Part shown: in pieces, positions 33,421 to 43,067 of the stretch
How the letters are laid out: each line of letters opens with the position of its first letter
How positions within the stretch are numbered: the first letter of the stretch is position 1
Assembly (NCBI GenBank): GCA_017623505.1
Contig: JAGAOZ010000021.1
Coordinates: forward strand, 62,001 to 126,000
Reading direction: 5' to 3'
Source: Alistipes sp.
GTDB lineage: Bacteria > Bacteroidota > Bacteroidia > Bacteroidales > Rikenellaceae
Length of the DNA: 64,000 nt
Program-made: the position numbers and the translations under genes
Notes under the pieces: model-generated
What the model saw: only the letters and a program-made list of their open reading frames with translations
What the model was told of the DNA's origin: nothing
Database searches by the model: none

Positions 33421-35979
33421 TTAGAATGATTGGCCGAGGGTGAAGTGGAAGTGTCCGCCGCTGCGTCGTACGTCGCCTGCCGGAGCATCGAATCCCCAAC
33501 CCCAGTCAAGACCGAGCTGACCTACGATAGGCAGATAAACTCTCACGCCGAGACCTGCCGAACGCTTGATGTTGAATGGTGAGAACTCTTTCCACGACTT
33601 GAAGCCGTTACCACCCTCCAGGAATCCCAATACGAAGATTTGTGATGAAGGCTTCAGTATAATAGGATAACGTACTTCGAGGGTGTATTTATTGTATGCA
33701 AGTGAATAATTACTATCCACAGGGTCCAATGCTCCGTCGTCGTAACCGCGCAGACCGATGATGTCCACACCATAAATCGTGTATCCGCTCATGCCGTCAC
33801 CACCGACCTCGAATCGCTGGAAAGGAGATGACTTATGACGGTTGTAGTGTCCCAGGAATCCCATCTCTGCTGCTGCCATGATTACCAAGTCGCCATTGTT
33901 TGACAAAGCCTGGAACCACTTACCTTTCAGCTGCCAGCGGTGGTACTCAATCCACTTGTAACGCACGTTGTCGGCCATGTTCTCGTCGCTGTAATCCTTA
34001 CCATCCCATGCTGAGTATGGAGGAGTGAGTGTCGCTGTTATCGAGAACTCCGAACCCTTACGAGGATATATAGGCTGGTCGATTGTCGAACGTCCGAAAG
34101 CAATCTTTAACGAGAGCTCGTTTGCCACACCATTCTTCATGATGAAGTAATCCCAGTTGTGGAGTGCGTAGCGACGATATTGTCCCTCGACGTAGAGTGT
34201 AAAGTTAGGGTCTGGCCACTTGAGTCGCTTACCCAATCCGACGCCGATACCGAGTGTACGGAAGTGCATTGTCGATGACTGCCAGATGTAATATGCGTTG
34301 TTCTGCTCCGACCAGTGTGCCGATACTGTCAGCGAGTTAGGCTTACGGCCACCTACCCAAGGGTCTGTGAAGCTTGCTGCAATAGCCTTGTAGTACGTAC
34401 CGTTTGTCTGACCTGAGATAGAGAACTTCTGATTCTGTCCCATAGGATATGGACGCCATGTTCCCTTCTTGAACATGTTACGTGTCGAGAGGTTGTTGAG
34501 CGTGATACCTACCGAGCCTACAAATGAGCCTGAGCCCCAACCTCCGGCGATGTTGAATTGGTCGCTGGCGGTCTCTGTAAGTGGGAAGTTCACATTTACC
34601 AAGTCATCCGTTACAGGCTGAATATCCGGCTGCAAAGACTCTGCGTCGAAGTGTCCCATACCCATCAGCTGACGCAACGTATACATAAGCAACGAACGGT
34701 CGTAGAGCATACCCGGATATATAGCCAACTCACGACGTATCACCTCGTCATCGACGCGGATGTTACCCGATATACCTACCTCGTTAATCGTGAAAGGCTT
34801 ACCCTCGAATACGCGCACCTCTATATCAATGCTATCCTTGCCTACAACAATCTCCGTAGGGTCAATCTGCGACATCAGATAACCACTATTTTGATATATG
34901 CTGGCCACAGATTGCTGCTCTGGGTCCATCTCACGACCCACACCCAGTCGCTTGTGCATCGACTTCTTGTCGTATGTGTCGCCCTTCTTCACACCAAACA
35001 TACGCTGCAAGTAGTCGGTGTCGTATACCGAGTTACCCACCCAGCGCACGTCGCGGATGTAGAACTTCTCACCTTCGGTAATATCGAGGTGAATACCTAT
35101 ACGGTTGTCGCTTATCTGGTAAATTGAATCCGAGAGAATCGTAGCATTTCTGTAACCGCGTGAGTTGTAGAAATCCAACAACAGATTCTTATCCTCCTTG
35201 TATTCGTCAGCCTTGAACTTCGAGCTCTTGAAGATGTTGATGCTCTTCTGACGTGTCTTCTTGAAGGTCTTACGCAGACGTTTGTCATCAAACTGCTCGT
35301 TACCTGAGAATGTAATCTTACCGACCTTCACCTTCTCGTTCTTTGTGATGCGGAAGGTTACGTTCACAGCATTTTGGATTAGCGAATCATTCTCCACTAT
35401 GGTCTTTACCTCGACGTTGCGGAAGCCCTTGTCTGCAAAATCCTTCTTTATGAGTCGTTCGCTGCGGTCAATCACATAATCCGAGAGCTCTGTACCGCGC
35501 TTCAGCTTCAGCTTCTCCAACAAATCCTTCTGCTTGCTGCGACCAATACCCTCGCCTTCGAAGTACCACTGATAGACACGTGGACGCTCTTGTAAGTAGA
35601 GCTCCAAGTCGAGTGTGTCGCCCTCGATAGTCGCTCCGACCTTAATATCCGAGAAGTAACGCTGACTCCACAGACGCGAGAGCGAGTTCGAGATATAAGC
35701 ACTTGGCAGATATATCGAGTCGCCCGGAATAAGTCCCGAAGCGGCACGCAGCTGGTTGTGGTCCAGATGCTCTACGCCGTGAATGTTTACGTTACGTATG
35801 TGGTATAGCTTAGGCTCTCCGGTGAACTCCATCATCGGAGCATTCTTATCGAATACAACCTCAGTTTTCGCATTGTCCAGCGAGTCGGTTTTTGTTTCGG
35901 TTGTCTGCGCAAAAGCGGCTCCCGCCGAGATACCCAGCAGTGCCACCAAAGCCACAAATCCTTTAGAAATGTAATTCAT
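33421..35979 (-). CDS. bamA: Outer-membrane assembly factor BamA
   Basis: 852 residues. The signal peptide ends near AFAQ (residue 25). POTRA repeats fill about 55-440 (with G-N-x-x-x-D/Y motifs such as GNSVYDTDYLQRMFG), then a 16-strand barrel to the C-terminal Phe. Longer than E. coli BamA (810), with a short N-terminal extension before the first POTRA. It inserts outer-membrane beta-barrels. The gene order uppS-bamA-ompH-ompH is characteristic of Bacteroidota. Confidence 0.95.
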   Translation of the reverse strand: MNYISKGFVALVALLGISAGAAFAQTTETKTDSLDNAKTEVVFDKNAPMMEFTGEPKLYHIRNVNIHGVEHLDHNQLRAASGLIPGDSIYLPSAYISNSLSRLWSQRYFSDIKVGATIEGDTLDLELYLQERPRVYQWYFEGEGIGRSKQKDLLEKLKLKRGTELSDYVIDRSERLIKKDFADKGFRNVEVKTIVENDSLIQNAVNVTFRITKNEKVKVGKITFSGNEQFDDKRLRKTFKKTRQKSINIFKSSKFKADEYKEDKNLLLDFYNSRGYRNATILSDSIYQISDNRIGIHLDITEGEKFYIRDVRWVGNSVYDTDYLQRMFGVKKGDTYDKKSMHKRLGVGREMDPEQQSVASIYQNSGYLMSQIDPTEIVVGKDSIDIEVRVFEGKPFTINEVGISGNIRVDDEVIRRELAIYPGMLYDRSLLMYTLRQLMGMGHFDAESLQPDIQPVTDDLVNVNFPLTETASDQFNIAGGWGSGSFVGSVGITLNNLSTRNMFKKGTWRPYPMGQNQKFSISGQTNGTYYKAIAASFTDPWVGGRKPNSLTVSAHWSEQNNAYYIWQSSTMHFRTLGIGVGLGKRLKWPDPNFTLYVEGQYRRYALHNWDYFIMKNGVANELSLKIAFGRSTIDQPIYPRKGSEFSITATLTPPYSAWDGKDYSDENMADNVRYKWIEYHRWQLKGKWFQALSNNGDLVIMAAAEMGFLGHYNRHKSSPFQRFEVGGDGMSGYTIYGVDIIGLRGYDDGALDPVDSNYSLAYNKYTLEVRYPIILKPSSQIFVLGFLEGGNGFKSWKEFSPFNIKRSAGLGVRVYLPIVGQLGLDWGWGFDAPAGDVRRSGGHFHFTLGQSF

Positions 35980-36004
35980 CTATATCTCAAAAAGTTTCTT
36001 ATCT

Positions 36005-36718
36005 CTATTTCACTAAACCGTAGCGACGCTCTCTTAGGGCGTATGCCTCCAGCGCCTTTTGCAACTCGGCCTTGTCAAAGTCGGGCCACAACACCTCCGA
36101 GAAGTATAGCTCGGCGTATGAGGCCTGCCAGAGCAGGAAGTTACTGAGTCGATACTCTCCGCTTGTGCGAATTACAAGGTCGGGGTCCGGCACTCCTGCT
36201 GTGAGCAACGAGTCCGATATGAGCTGTTGGTCAATCTGCTCCAGTGTAAGCTCTCCGCTCTGCACCTTGCGGGCAATCTGACGTACCGCCTCGGTTATCT
36301 CACTACGTGAGGAGTAGTCCAGCGCAAGTATCAATGTCATCTGCTCTCCCTCGCGCGTCTTCTCCTCGATGCTCTCTATCGCCTTGAGTACCTTTGGCGA
36401 GAAGAGCTGCTTGCGTCCCATCACACAAACTCTGATGCCGCCCTCGCGCAGGTTGTCACTCTCCATCTCGACACCCTTGCATATCAGCTCCATCAAAGCA
36501 TCTACCTCCTCCTGTGGTCGTCCCCAGTTCTCTGTCGAGAAGGCATATACGGTAAGATACTTCACCCCTGCCTCTGCGGCGTTACGGATGGTTGCTCTGA
36601 GAGCCTCCATACCGGCCGCGTGGCCCTCGCTGCGTTGCTTTCCGCGCATCTTGGCCCACCGTCCGTTGCCATCCATAATGATAGCAATATGCCGAGGAGT
36701 ATCTTGATTTAGGTTCAT
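36005..36718 (-). CDS. uppS: Isoprenyl transferase (undecaprenyl diphosphate synthase)
   Basis: 237 residues, cytoplasmic. It makes the C55 lipid carrier for peptidoglycan and surface polysaccharides from FPP and IPP. The catalytic motif is IMDGNGRW (Asp16), and the later RTSGEYRLSNFLLWQ block binds IPP. It lies 25 bp before bamA. A TACATTTG box on the minus strand at 36727-36734 lies so close that, if used, the transcript would be nearly leaderless. Confidence 0.94.
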   Translation of the reverse strand: MNLNQDTPRHIAIIMDGNGRWAKMRGKQRSEGHAAGMEALRATIRNAAEAGVKYLTVYAFSTENWGRPQEEVDALMELICKGVEMESDNLREGGIRVCVMGRKQLFSPKVLKAIESIEEKTREGEQMTLILALDYSSRSEITEAVRQIARKVQSGELTLEQIDQQLISDSLLTAGVPDPDLVIRTSGEYRLSNFLLWQASYAELYFSEVLWPDFDKAELQKALEAYALRERRYGLVK

Positions 36719-36819
36719 ATAACTCGCAAATGTAGTTATTTTAACTCGTAAATTAAAGCTTTTTCAGGTTTTTATGTAATAAAAACGCCAAAACGACTAT
36801 TTGGGCCACCTTTTTTGCG

Positions 36820-37692
36820 TTAGTTGCGTATGTCGGTGTCCCACATCATCTTGTTACGTAACGTTTCGTAAAACGAAATATTGTGCGATACAACCAATAA
36901 AATCTGTCGTTGTGAGCGACGTATTTTTAACTTGTCGGTTGGGTGTACGGAGTAGGTCTTATTATCCACCGATAGCTCTGCATTCAAAGAGTATTGAGGG
37001 TCTATTTCGAGCTCTATTTCTGCCGATGCGGGAACCACCAGAGGGCGTACTCCGAAGTTGTGCGGTGCCAGAGGTGTGAGCAATATGGTGTCGCAGTCGG
37101 GCGATATGATTGGACCTCCTGCGCTGAGCGAGTAGGCTGTTGAACCCGTTGGTGTTGAGATGATTACACCGTCGCCATTGTAGCGCGCTACCACCTGCCC
37201 ATTGACCTTTGCTTTGGCTCTGAGCATCGAGGCCTCAGCGCGATGTATTACCACCTCGTTCAGTGCCGTCAGCGTTAAGTTCTCTATGCCCTGCACTTCG
37301 AGTGTCATTCGTCGCTGAATATGGAACGAGCGTTCTACTACGCTCTTCAAAAACTCTTCCAGCTCGTGAACTTGTACCGAGGTGAGAAAACCCAGATGTC
37401 CCAGATTTACTCCGGCAACCGGTATCTGGTTATCTCCCAGGCGGCGTATTCCCTCCAACAATGTGCCGTCGCCCCCGAAGCACAACATTATGGCCTCAGC
37501 CTCCTGTGGCTTAACGTTGTTGGTGTATATTTTGTCCGACGGAATCTCTATATTTGTGAGCTCCTGCACTACGTTTGCAAACTCCAAATTTATCTCGTAG
37601 ACGAAGCTGTATTGCTCAAGCAGGCGGAACAAATTTTGCAATTGTTCTGCGGTGTGAGCGATTCCATATCTCGAAAAAAGTATTATTTTCAT
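36820..37692 (-). CDS. nadK: NAD kinase
   Basis: 290 residues, cytoplasmic, phosphorylating NAD to NADP. The ATP-binding GGDGT motif is at 73-77 (Asp75), followed by the family block TPTGSTAYSLSAGGPI. It lies about 100 bp upstream of uppS on the same strand and may be first in the transcript. A TATATTTG box on the minus strand at 37811-37818 lies 120 nt upstream. Confidence 0.94.
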   Translation of the reverse strand: MKIILFSRYGIAHTAEQLQNLFRLLEQYSFVYEINLEFANVVQELTNIEIPSDKIYTNNVKPQEAEAIMLCFGGDGTLLEGIRRLGDNQIPVAGVNLGHLGFLTSVQVHELEEFLKSVVERSFHIQRRMTLEVQGIENLTLTALNEVVIHRAEASMLRAKAKVNGQVVARYNGDGVIISTPTGSTAYSLSAGGPIISPDCDTILLTPLAPHNFGVRPLVVPASAEIELEIDPQYSLNAELSVDNKTYSVHPTDKLKIRRSQRQILLVVSHNISFYETLRNKMMWDTDIRN

Positions 37693-37826
37693 CCTCCTCT
37701 AAAAAAAAATAAGTAACTTTACCACGTTAAACCCCAAAAAACATAACCAATCGAAGATTTTTTGTAACGATTCTTGCAATAATCTTAACCATTGGAGGTG
37801 TTTTCTGATGCAAATATAACGAAATT

Positions 37827-38543
37827 ATGACAAAACTGAGTGTAAATGTAAATAAGATTGCCGTTCTGCGCAATTCGCGTGGTGGAAATTTACCAAATGT
37901 CGTGGATGTATCACTTGATATCGAACGCTTTGGTGCTGAGGGTATTACCGTGCATCCTCGCCCCGATGCTCGTCATATTCGTTATAGTGATGTGCGTGAT
38001 TTAAAGCGAGTTATCTCCACCGAGCTGAATGTTGAGGGTAATCCTATCCCAAGTTTTATTGATTTGGTTTTGGAGGTTTGCCCTGCTCAGGTGACCTTAG
38101 TGCCTGATGCTGAGGACGCTATCACCTCGTCGGCGGGTTGGGACACCATTGCAAATCGTCAATTTTTGACCGATGTGTGTGCTCGTTTCAAGGCGGCAGG
38201 CATCCGTACCTCAATCTTCGTAGCCCCTGATGCTGAGATGGTTGCGGGCGCGAAGGCGTGTGGCGCGGACCGTGTGGAGCTCTACACCGAAGCCTATGCC
38301 GCTGGTTATAAGGCAGATAGAGAGGCAGCTATCGCCCCTTATGTGGTTGCTGCCGAGAAGGCTCGCGAGGTTGGTTTGGGACTGAATGCCGGTCACGACC
38401 TGAGCCTTGTGAACTTGGCATATTTTGTTGAGCGCATACCTTGGTGTGATGAGGTCTCGATTGGCCACGCCCTGATTGCCGATGCCCTGTATTTGGGCTT
38501 GGAGAAGTGCGTTGCCGACTATCTGAAATGTTTAGGTAAATAA
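37827..38543 (+). CDS. pdxJ: Pyridoxine 5'-phosphate synthase
   Basis: 238 residues, TIM barrel, condensing 1-deoxyxylulose 5-phosphate with 3-amino-2-oxopropyl phosphate. The N-terminal [15 protein letters not shown] and [13 protein letters not shown] are family hallmarks, and the NAGHDL loop lies near residue 192. Divergent from nadK. PLP made here serves aminotransferases; glutamate mutase, by contrast, needs B12. Confidence 0.94.
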   Translation: MTKLSVNVNKIAVLRNSRGGNLPNVVDVSLDIERFGAEGITVHPRPDARHIRYSDVRDLKRVISTELNVEGNPIPSFIDLVLEVCPAQVTLVPDAEDAITSSAGWDTIANRQFLTDVCARFKAAGIRTSIFVAPDAEMVAGAKACGADRVELYTEAYAAGYKADREAAIAPYVVAAEKAREVGLGLNAGHDLSLVNLAYFVERIPWCDEVSIGHALIADALYLGLEKCVADYLKCLGK

Positions 38544-38568
38544 TTGAAAACTAAGAATTTAGTGTAAT

Positions 38569-39996
38569 ATGACTATACCGACACCCCTTTCACAACCCCT
38601 CTTTAAGCATATCTCTCGCATAGTGGATAAACTTGGCGTGGAGGCATACGTTGTGGGCGGCTATGTACGTGATTATTATCTGCGTCGCCCCTCGACCGAT
38701 GTCGATGTTGTGGTTGTGGGTAGCGGTATCGAGGTGGCTGAGGCTTTGGGTCGTGAGGTGCACTCCAAAGTGTCGGTGTTTAAGCGTTTCGGTACGGCTA
38801 TGGTGCGCGCCTATGGTGTTGAGGTTGAGTTTGTTGGAGCGCGTAAGGAGTCTTACAGCGAGGACTCTCGCAAGCCCTTCGTTGAGGCTGGCACGCTGCA
38901 CGATGACCAGCTCCGCCGCGACTTTACAATCAATGCTATGGCGTGGTCGCTCAATGGCGAGCGGTATGGCGAGTTGGTAGACCCTTTTGAGGGTATGTTC
39001 GACTTGGAGGATTGTATAATCCGTACCCCCTGCGACGCCGATATAACCTTCTCGGATGACCCTCTGCGTATGATGCGTGCCGTGAGGTTTGCTACGCAGT
39101 TGGGCTTCGATATTGACGATGAGACGTTCGAGGCTATCAAGCGAAACAAGGAGCGCATAGCGATTGTGTCAAAAGAGCGTATCATCGTGGAACTCAATAA
39201 GATACTCCTTTCGCCTGTCCCTTCGATGGGCTTTGATTTGTTGGAGGTGTCGGGCTTGTTGAAGCTTATCTTTCCGGAGGTGCACAACCTTTGCGGTGTG
39301 GAACGCGTTGGCAATCACGCCCACAAAGATAACTTCCGCCATACGCTGAAGGTGTTGGATAATGTGGCACGTCGCAGTGATGATTTATGGCTTCGCTGGG
39401 CTGCCCTGTTGCACGATATTGCCAAGCCTTTGACCAAGGCGTATGATACCCGCATAGGTTGGACCTTCCACCAGCACGAAGTCGTTGGTTCTAAGATGGT
39501 TCGCGATATATTCCGTCGTATGAAGTTGCCGATGAACGAGCCGATGAAGTTTGTGCAGAAGATGGTCTATCTGCATCTTCGTCCTATCATCCTATCGGAG
39601 GATATGGTGACAGATTCGGCGGTGCGTCGTCTGCTCTTTGAGGCGGGGGATGATGTGGAGTCGCTCATGACGTTGTGCGAGGCCGATATTACATCGGGCA
39701 TTGACGCTAAGGTGAAGCGTTATATGGCTAATTTTGAGCTTGTTCGCCGCAAGATGAAGGATTTGGAGGAGCGTGACCGTGTGCGTAACTTCCAACCTCC
39801 GATTACGGGCGATGTGATTATGCGTTGCTACGATTTGGCACCTTGTAACATCATAGGTGAGATTAAGGAGGTGATAAAGAATGCCATCCTCGACGGCGAG
39901 ATTTCCAACTCATACGCAGAGGCTTATGCCCTTATGGAGCGGGAGGCTGAGCGGCGTGGTTTGAAAAAAGTCCGAGACGTAATAGAGGGAGAGTAA
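38569..39996 (+). CDS. cca: CCA tRNA nucleotidyltransferase with HD domain
   Basis: 475 residues. The class II nucleotidyltransferase core has GGYVRD and DVDVVV (metal-binding Asp pair), then RRDFTINAMA. A C-terminal HD domain follows (HAHKDNFRHTLKVLDN, LLHDIAKP). It adds or repairs the 3' CCA of tRNAs. Three of the four tRNAs in this window (Leu, Cys, His) do not encode CCA, so it is needed. It lies 25 bp after pdxJ on the same strand. Confidence 0.92.
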   Translation: MTIPTPLSQPLFKHISRIVDKLGVEAYVVGGYVRDYYLRRPSTDVDVVVVGSGIEVAEALGREVHSKVSVFKRFGTAMVRAYGVEVEFVGARKESYSEDSRKPFVEAGTLHDDQLRRDFTINAMAWSLNGERYGELVDPFEGMFDLEDCIIRTPCDADITFSDDPLRMMRAVRFATQLGFDIDDETFEAIKRNKERIAIVSKERIIVELNKILLSPVPSMGFDLLEVSGLLKLIFPEVHNLCGVERVGNHAHKDNFRHTLKVLDNVARRSDDLWLRWAALLHDIAKPLTKAYDTRIGWTFHQHEVVGSKMVRDIFRRMKLPMNEPMKFVQKMVYLHLRPIILSEDMVTDSAVRRLLFEAGDDVESLMTLCEADITSGIDAKVKRYMANFELVRRKMKDLEERDRVRNFQPPITGDVIMRCYDLAPCNIIGEIKEVIKNAILDGEISNSYAEAYALMEREAERRGLKKVRDVIEGE

Positions 39997-40029
39997 GCCT
40001 ACTCTCCCTCTCATATTATATTGTATCTG

Positions 40030-40926
40030 TTATACCAAGCGGCGAATAATCTCCTCGCGTTCGCCTGCCAAGAAATCTATCACAGGAATCTCTATCATTG
40101 TGTAGCAACCCGGCTTCTGGCGCAATACGGCGCGTGCTCCTGCCACCAAAATCTGACTTGTCAAACCCGGATTGTCGATGCTCATATTGAACTCAAAACG
40201 CTGATTCTGCGTCTTGCCCGACACACCCTTGCGGACCATATTTACTCCGTGGCCCATATCCTTCAGAGCCTCGACGCTATCGACTTGGATGACGTGTGTC
40301 TCATCGTGTATGAAATAGGCGTCAGTCTTGATTGCCTCAGCCACCTTTGCAAAGTCGTAACCCTCCTCCAGCTCGATGTAGACCATACGTCGGTGGATAC
40401 CTGTGCCCACAGGAATAGTCATCGAAAGGGCCGCCTTGACACCTGCGATAGCCTTTACCGCGACGGTGTGGCCCATACTCATTCCCGGACCGAAGTTAGT
40501 GTAGGTGATGCCTTGTGGGGCGCAGACCTCCAACAGGGCTCTTACCACAGAGTCACTACCCGGGTCCCAGCCGGCAGAGATAAGCGATGCGGCGTTGTGC
40601 TCACGGGCAATGACATCCAGACGGGCGCGCATATCGGCAATGCCTGTGTGAATATCGAAGCTATCGACAGTCGAGATACCCAACTTGAGTGCCGCCTCAG
40701 CACTCTGCTCAACCAGACGTGATGGCGTACAGAGGATAGCGACATCGACGCCCTCCAACTGCTCCAATGAGCTGACAACCTTATATTTAGACTCTTCGCC
40801 CTGGGCCAATGATGATGCGCGACGAACGATACCTGCAATCTCAAAATCGGTTGCTGCCTCAAGGGCTTCAACCACATACTTACCTATATTGCCGTAACCA
40901 ACAACGGCAGCTCTAATCTTTTTCAT
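40030..40926 (-). CDS. ddh: meso-Diaminopimelate dehydrogenase
   Basis: 298 residues, NADPH-dependent, interconverting tetrahydrodipicolinate and meso-DAP in a single step of lysine and peptidoglycan synthesis. The Rossmann motif VGYGNIGKYV is at the N-terminus, then the family blocks SAGWDPGSDSV and FGPGMSMGHTVAV. The start at 40926 gives the usual N-terminus MKKIRAAVVGYG. A TATATTTG box (minus, 40954-40961) lies upstream. Confidence 0.94.
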   Translation of the reverse strand: MKKIRAAVVGYGNIGKYVVEALEAATDFEIAGIVRRASSLAQGEESKYKVVSSLEQLEGVDVAILCTPSRLVEQSAEAALKLGISTVDSFDIHTGIADMRARLDVIAREHNAASLISAGWDPGSDSVVRALLEVCAPQGITYTNFGPGMSMGHTVAVKAIAGVKAALSMTIPVGTGIHRRMVYIELEEGYDFAKVAEAIKTDAYFIHDETHVIQVDSVEALKDMGHGVNMVRKGVSGKTQNQRFEFNMSIDNPGLTSQILVAGARAVLRQKPGCYTMIEIPVIDFLAGEREEIIRRLV

Positions 40927-40953
40927 ATCTACAAGATTTTTGTAATTCACTTG

Positions 40954-40961
40954 CAAATATA
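40954..40961 (-). promoter_or_regulatory. -7 box for ddh
   Basis: TATATTTG on the minus strand, 28 nt before the start codon. Confidence 0.45.
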
Positions 40962-40992
40962 ATTCATTTTTTGGCAGAGTTGTCGAAAAAAA

Positions 40993-41025
40993 ATAAAAAA
41001 AAAGACTCCCGAAAGAGCCTTTTTA
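40993..41025 (-). terminator. Terminator of the AspT-like transporter gene
   Basis: AAGGCTC pairs with GAGTCTT (one G-U) on the minus strand, followed by nine T. It lies about 30 bp past the stop. Confidence 0.7.
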
Positions 41026-41052
41026 TATCAGCGAACCTATGACGGTTGTGCG

Positions 41053-42732
41053 TTATGCAAAAATCAGAATGAGCAGCTGTGCCGCTAAAACTCTGAGGAA
41101 CATAGACAGCGGATAAACCGTAGCGTAACCTACTGAAGGAGCGTCGGTTGCCGTCTGCTCGGATGAGAAAGCCAACGCCGGTGGGTTGGTCGAAGCTCCC
41201 GACAAAACACCTATGAGGGTGTAGTAGTTGATGCCGAAGAGTCGCTTGCCGATAACACCTGCTATGAGTAGCGGAATGACGGTGATGGCTGCACCATAGA
41301 GAATCCAGATGTAACCGCCCTCGGTTACCGTCCTTACGAAATTCTCGCCCGCACCCAATCCGACACCGGCCAAGAAGAGCGATATGCCGACCTCACGCAA
41401 CATCAGATTGGCACTCATGGTGGTATAGGTAACCATCTTATAATTAGGACCGTAGCGACCTATCAAAAGTGCTATGATAAGTGGACCTCCCGCCAAACCC
41501 AACTTGACGGGCTGAGGTATTCCCGGCAGTGAGAATGAGATGCTACCCAAGATAACTCCCAAAGCGATACCGATAAAGATAGGGATAAGGTTTGGATGGC
41601 GCAGACGCTTCAGCGAGTTACCGAAACGTTGCTCTGCCTGCAAGACAGAGAGTTCAGGACCTACGACAGTAACCCTATCGCCAAGTTGTAGCTGAAGGTT
41701 TCCTGCGGCAACCAAGTCGATGCCGGCACGGTTTACGCGTGTGATAGTAACGCCACACGATGAGCGTATCTGCAAGTCAGAGAGTCGCTTACCGTTGAGC
41801 TCGGGTTTGGTGATAAGGATGCGGCGCGAAATCATATCCTTCGACAAGTCGTGCCAATTCATCGTAATCTCCTCACCGACCATAGTCACGATAGCCTCAG
41901 TGTCAGCAGGTGACGAGACAACCAAAATCTTATCCTCAAGATGTAGTATTGTCGCAGCGTTGGCAAGCTCAGGCTCCGCCTCGCCATGTGAGATACGTGA
42001 GACGACAAACTCGCGGTTGAGCAGTGTGTGGAGCTCGGCAACACTCTTACCGTCGATAGCGCGGTTGGTTATCTTGATAGAGGTGCGTATCGTTGTAGGG
42101 TTGCGATGTGCATCGGCTCCTGCACCAGCCTCCTGCTCCTCGGCTTTGGTGTTGATGCGTAGCAGGTGACGCAGTAACAAGATAGTGAGAATAGCACCGA
42201 TGACACCCAAAGGGTAGGCTACGGCATAACCTGTGGCCATATCTGCCGCCTGCGCTCCGTTGTTCATATCGCTATATGCCTGCTGGGCAGCACCCAGTCC
42301 CGGGGTGTTTGTCACAGCTCCCGACATCACGCCGACCATAGTTGTAATATCCAAGTCGGTGATGTAGTAGAGTGCAATGGTAGTGGCTACACCCAACAGT
42401 ACTACGATGATTGCCAGCTGATTAAGGCGCACTCCTCCCTCGCGGAACGAGGAGAAGAAACCCGGACCAACCTGCAAGCCGATAGAGTAGACGAACAGAA
42501 TCAGACCAAACTCCTTGAGGAAATGCATCAACTCGGCGTCGATACTCATCCCGAAGTGTGAGAAGGCAATACCCGCAAAGAGAATACCCGTAACACCCAA
42601 CGAGATACCCGCAATCTTAATCTTGCCCAGCATAACTCCCAGCGAAATAACCACAGCCAATATCAGTATTGAATGGGCTATACCACCGCTCCAAGCATCG
42701 CTGCCGCAAAATAACTCTCTGAAGAAATCCAT
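41053..42732 (-). CDS. AspT/YidE/YbjL-type transporter
   Basis: 559 residues. The layout is five or six TM helices (about 15-185), two cytoplasmic TrkA-C/RCK-C-like domains (about 210-370), then five or six more TM helices, the duplicated topology of the aspartate:alanine exchanger family. Repeated glycine-rich motifs (GVMSGAVTNTPGLGAAQQ and GVLSGASTNPPALAF) confirm the internal duplication. The substrate is not known; aspartate, alanine or other dicarboxylates would fit the local Asp/Glu catabolism (inference). It has a structured leader (42747-42810). Confidence 0.85.
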   Translation of the reverse strand: MDFFRELFCGSDAWSGGIAHSILILAVVISLGVMLGKIKIAGISLGVTGILFAGIAFSHFGMSIDAELMHFLKEFGLILFVYSIGLQVGPGFFSSFREGGVRLNQLAIIVVLLGVATTIALYYITDLDITTMVGVMSGAVTNTPGLGAAQQAYSDMNNGAQAADMATGYAVAYPLGVIGAILTILLLRHLLRINTKAEEQEAGAGADAHRNPTTIRTSIKITNRAIDGKSVAELHTLLNREFVVSRISHGEAEPELANAATILHLEDKILVVSSPADTEAIVTMVGEEITMNWHDLSKDMISRRILITKPELNGKRLSDLQIRSSCGVTITRVNRAGIDLVAAGNLQLQLGDRVTVVGPELSVLQAEQRFGNSLKRLRHPNLIPIFIGIALGVILGSISFSLPGIPQPVKLGLAGGPLIIALLIGRYGPNYKMVTYTTMSANLMLREVGISLFLAGVGLGAGENFVRTVTEGGYIWILYGAAITVIPLLIAGVIGKRLFGINYYTLIGVLSGASTNPPALAFSSEQTATDAPSVGYATVYPLSMFLRVLAAQLLILIFA

Positions 42733-42746
42733 AACTCAAAATTTTA

Positions 42747-42810
42747 GTCGGAGAGGTGGCTGAGCCCATTGCAGAATGGACAAACTCTCCGCTTAAACCT
42801 ACTAACCGAC
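42747..42810 (-). promoter_or_regulatory. Structured leader of the AspT-like transporter gene
   Basis: Between a TACCTTTG box (42813-42820, minus) and the start codon at 42732, the leader can fold. Outer stem 42747-42750 with 42807-42810, then 42751-42755 with 42785-42789, and an inner hairpin CCATT/AATGG (42766-42770 with 42775-42779). It does not match a riboswitch I know. The other strand begins like a tRNA-Ser (GGAGAGGTGGCTGAG), but no complete tRNA is there. The rest of 42821-43067 is AT-rich without visible features. Confidence 0.45.
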
Positions 42811-42812
42811 GG

Positions 42813-42820
42813 CAAAGGTA
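42813..42820 (-). promoter_or_regulatory. -7 box for the AspT-like transporter gene
   Basis: TACCTTTG on the minus strand, giving a leader of about 75 nt. Confidence 0.5.
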
Positions 42821-43067
42821 GTTATTTATTTGATAGGGTGACATCTTTTAGGTAAAATATTTTAAAATTTTTTAGAAAATAAGGCTGTTGTCCTGTTTTG
42901 TCTTGATTTTTTGGCTGTTTGGTCGTGTACAAAAAAGCTTGGACGAGGAGAAAATATCGCATAAATTGGAATTTTACGGGAATAAATAGTACATTTGTCG
43001 CCTGAAACCTCGCCCAAAATACACGTTGGGTAGATAACAAAATGTTTTTGACAGCAAAAAAGAAACG

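Noticed and set aside
42750-42790. A tRNA-Ser gene on the plus strand
   Set aside because: Only the first about 15 bases resemble tRNA-Ser; there is no anticodon stem, variable arm or T arm.
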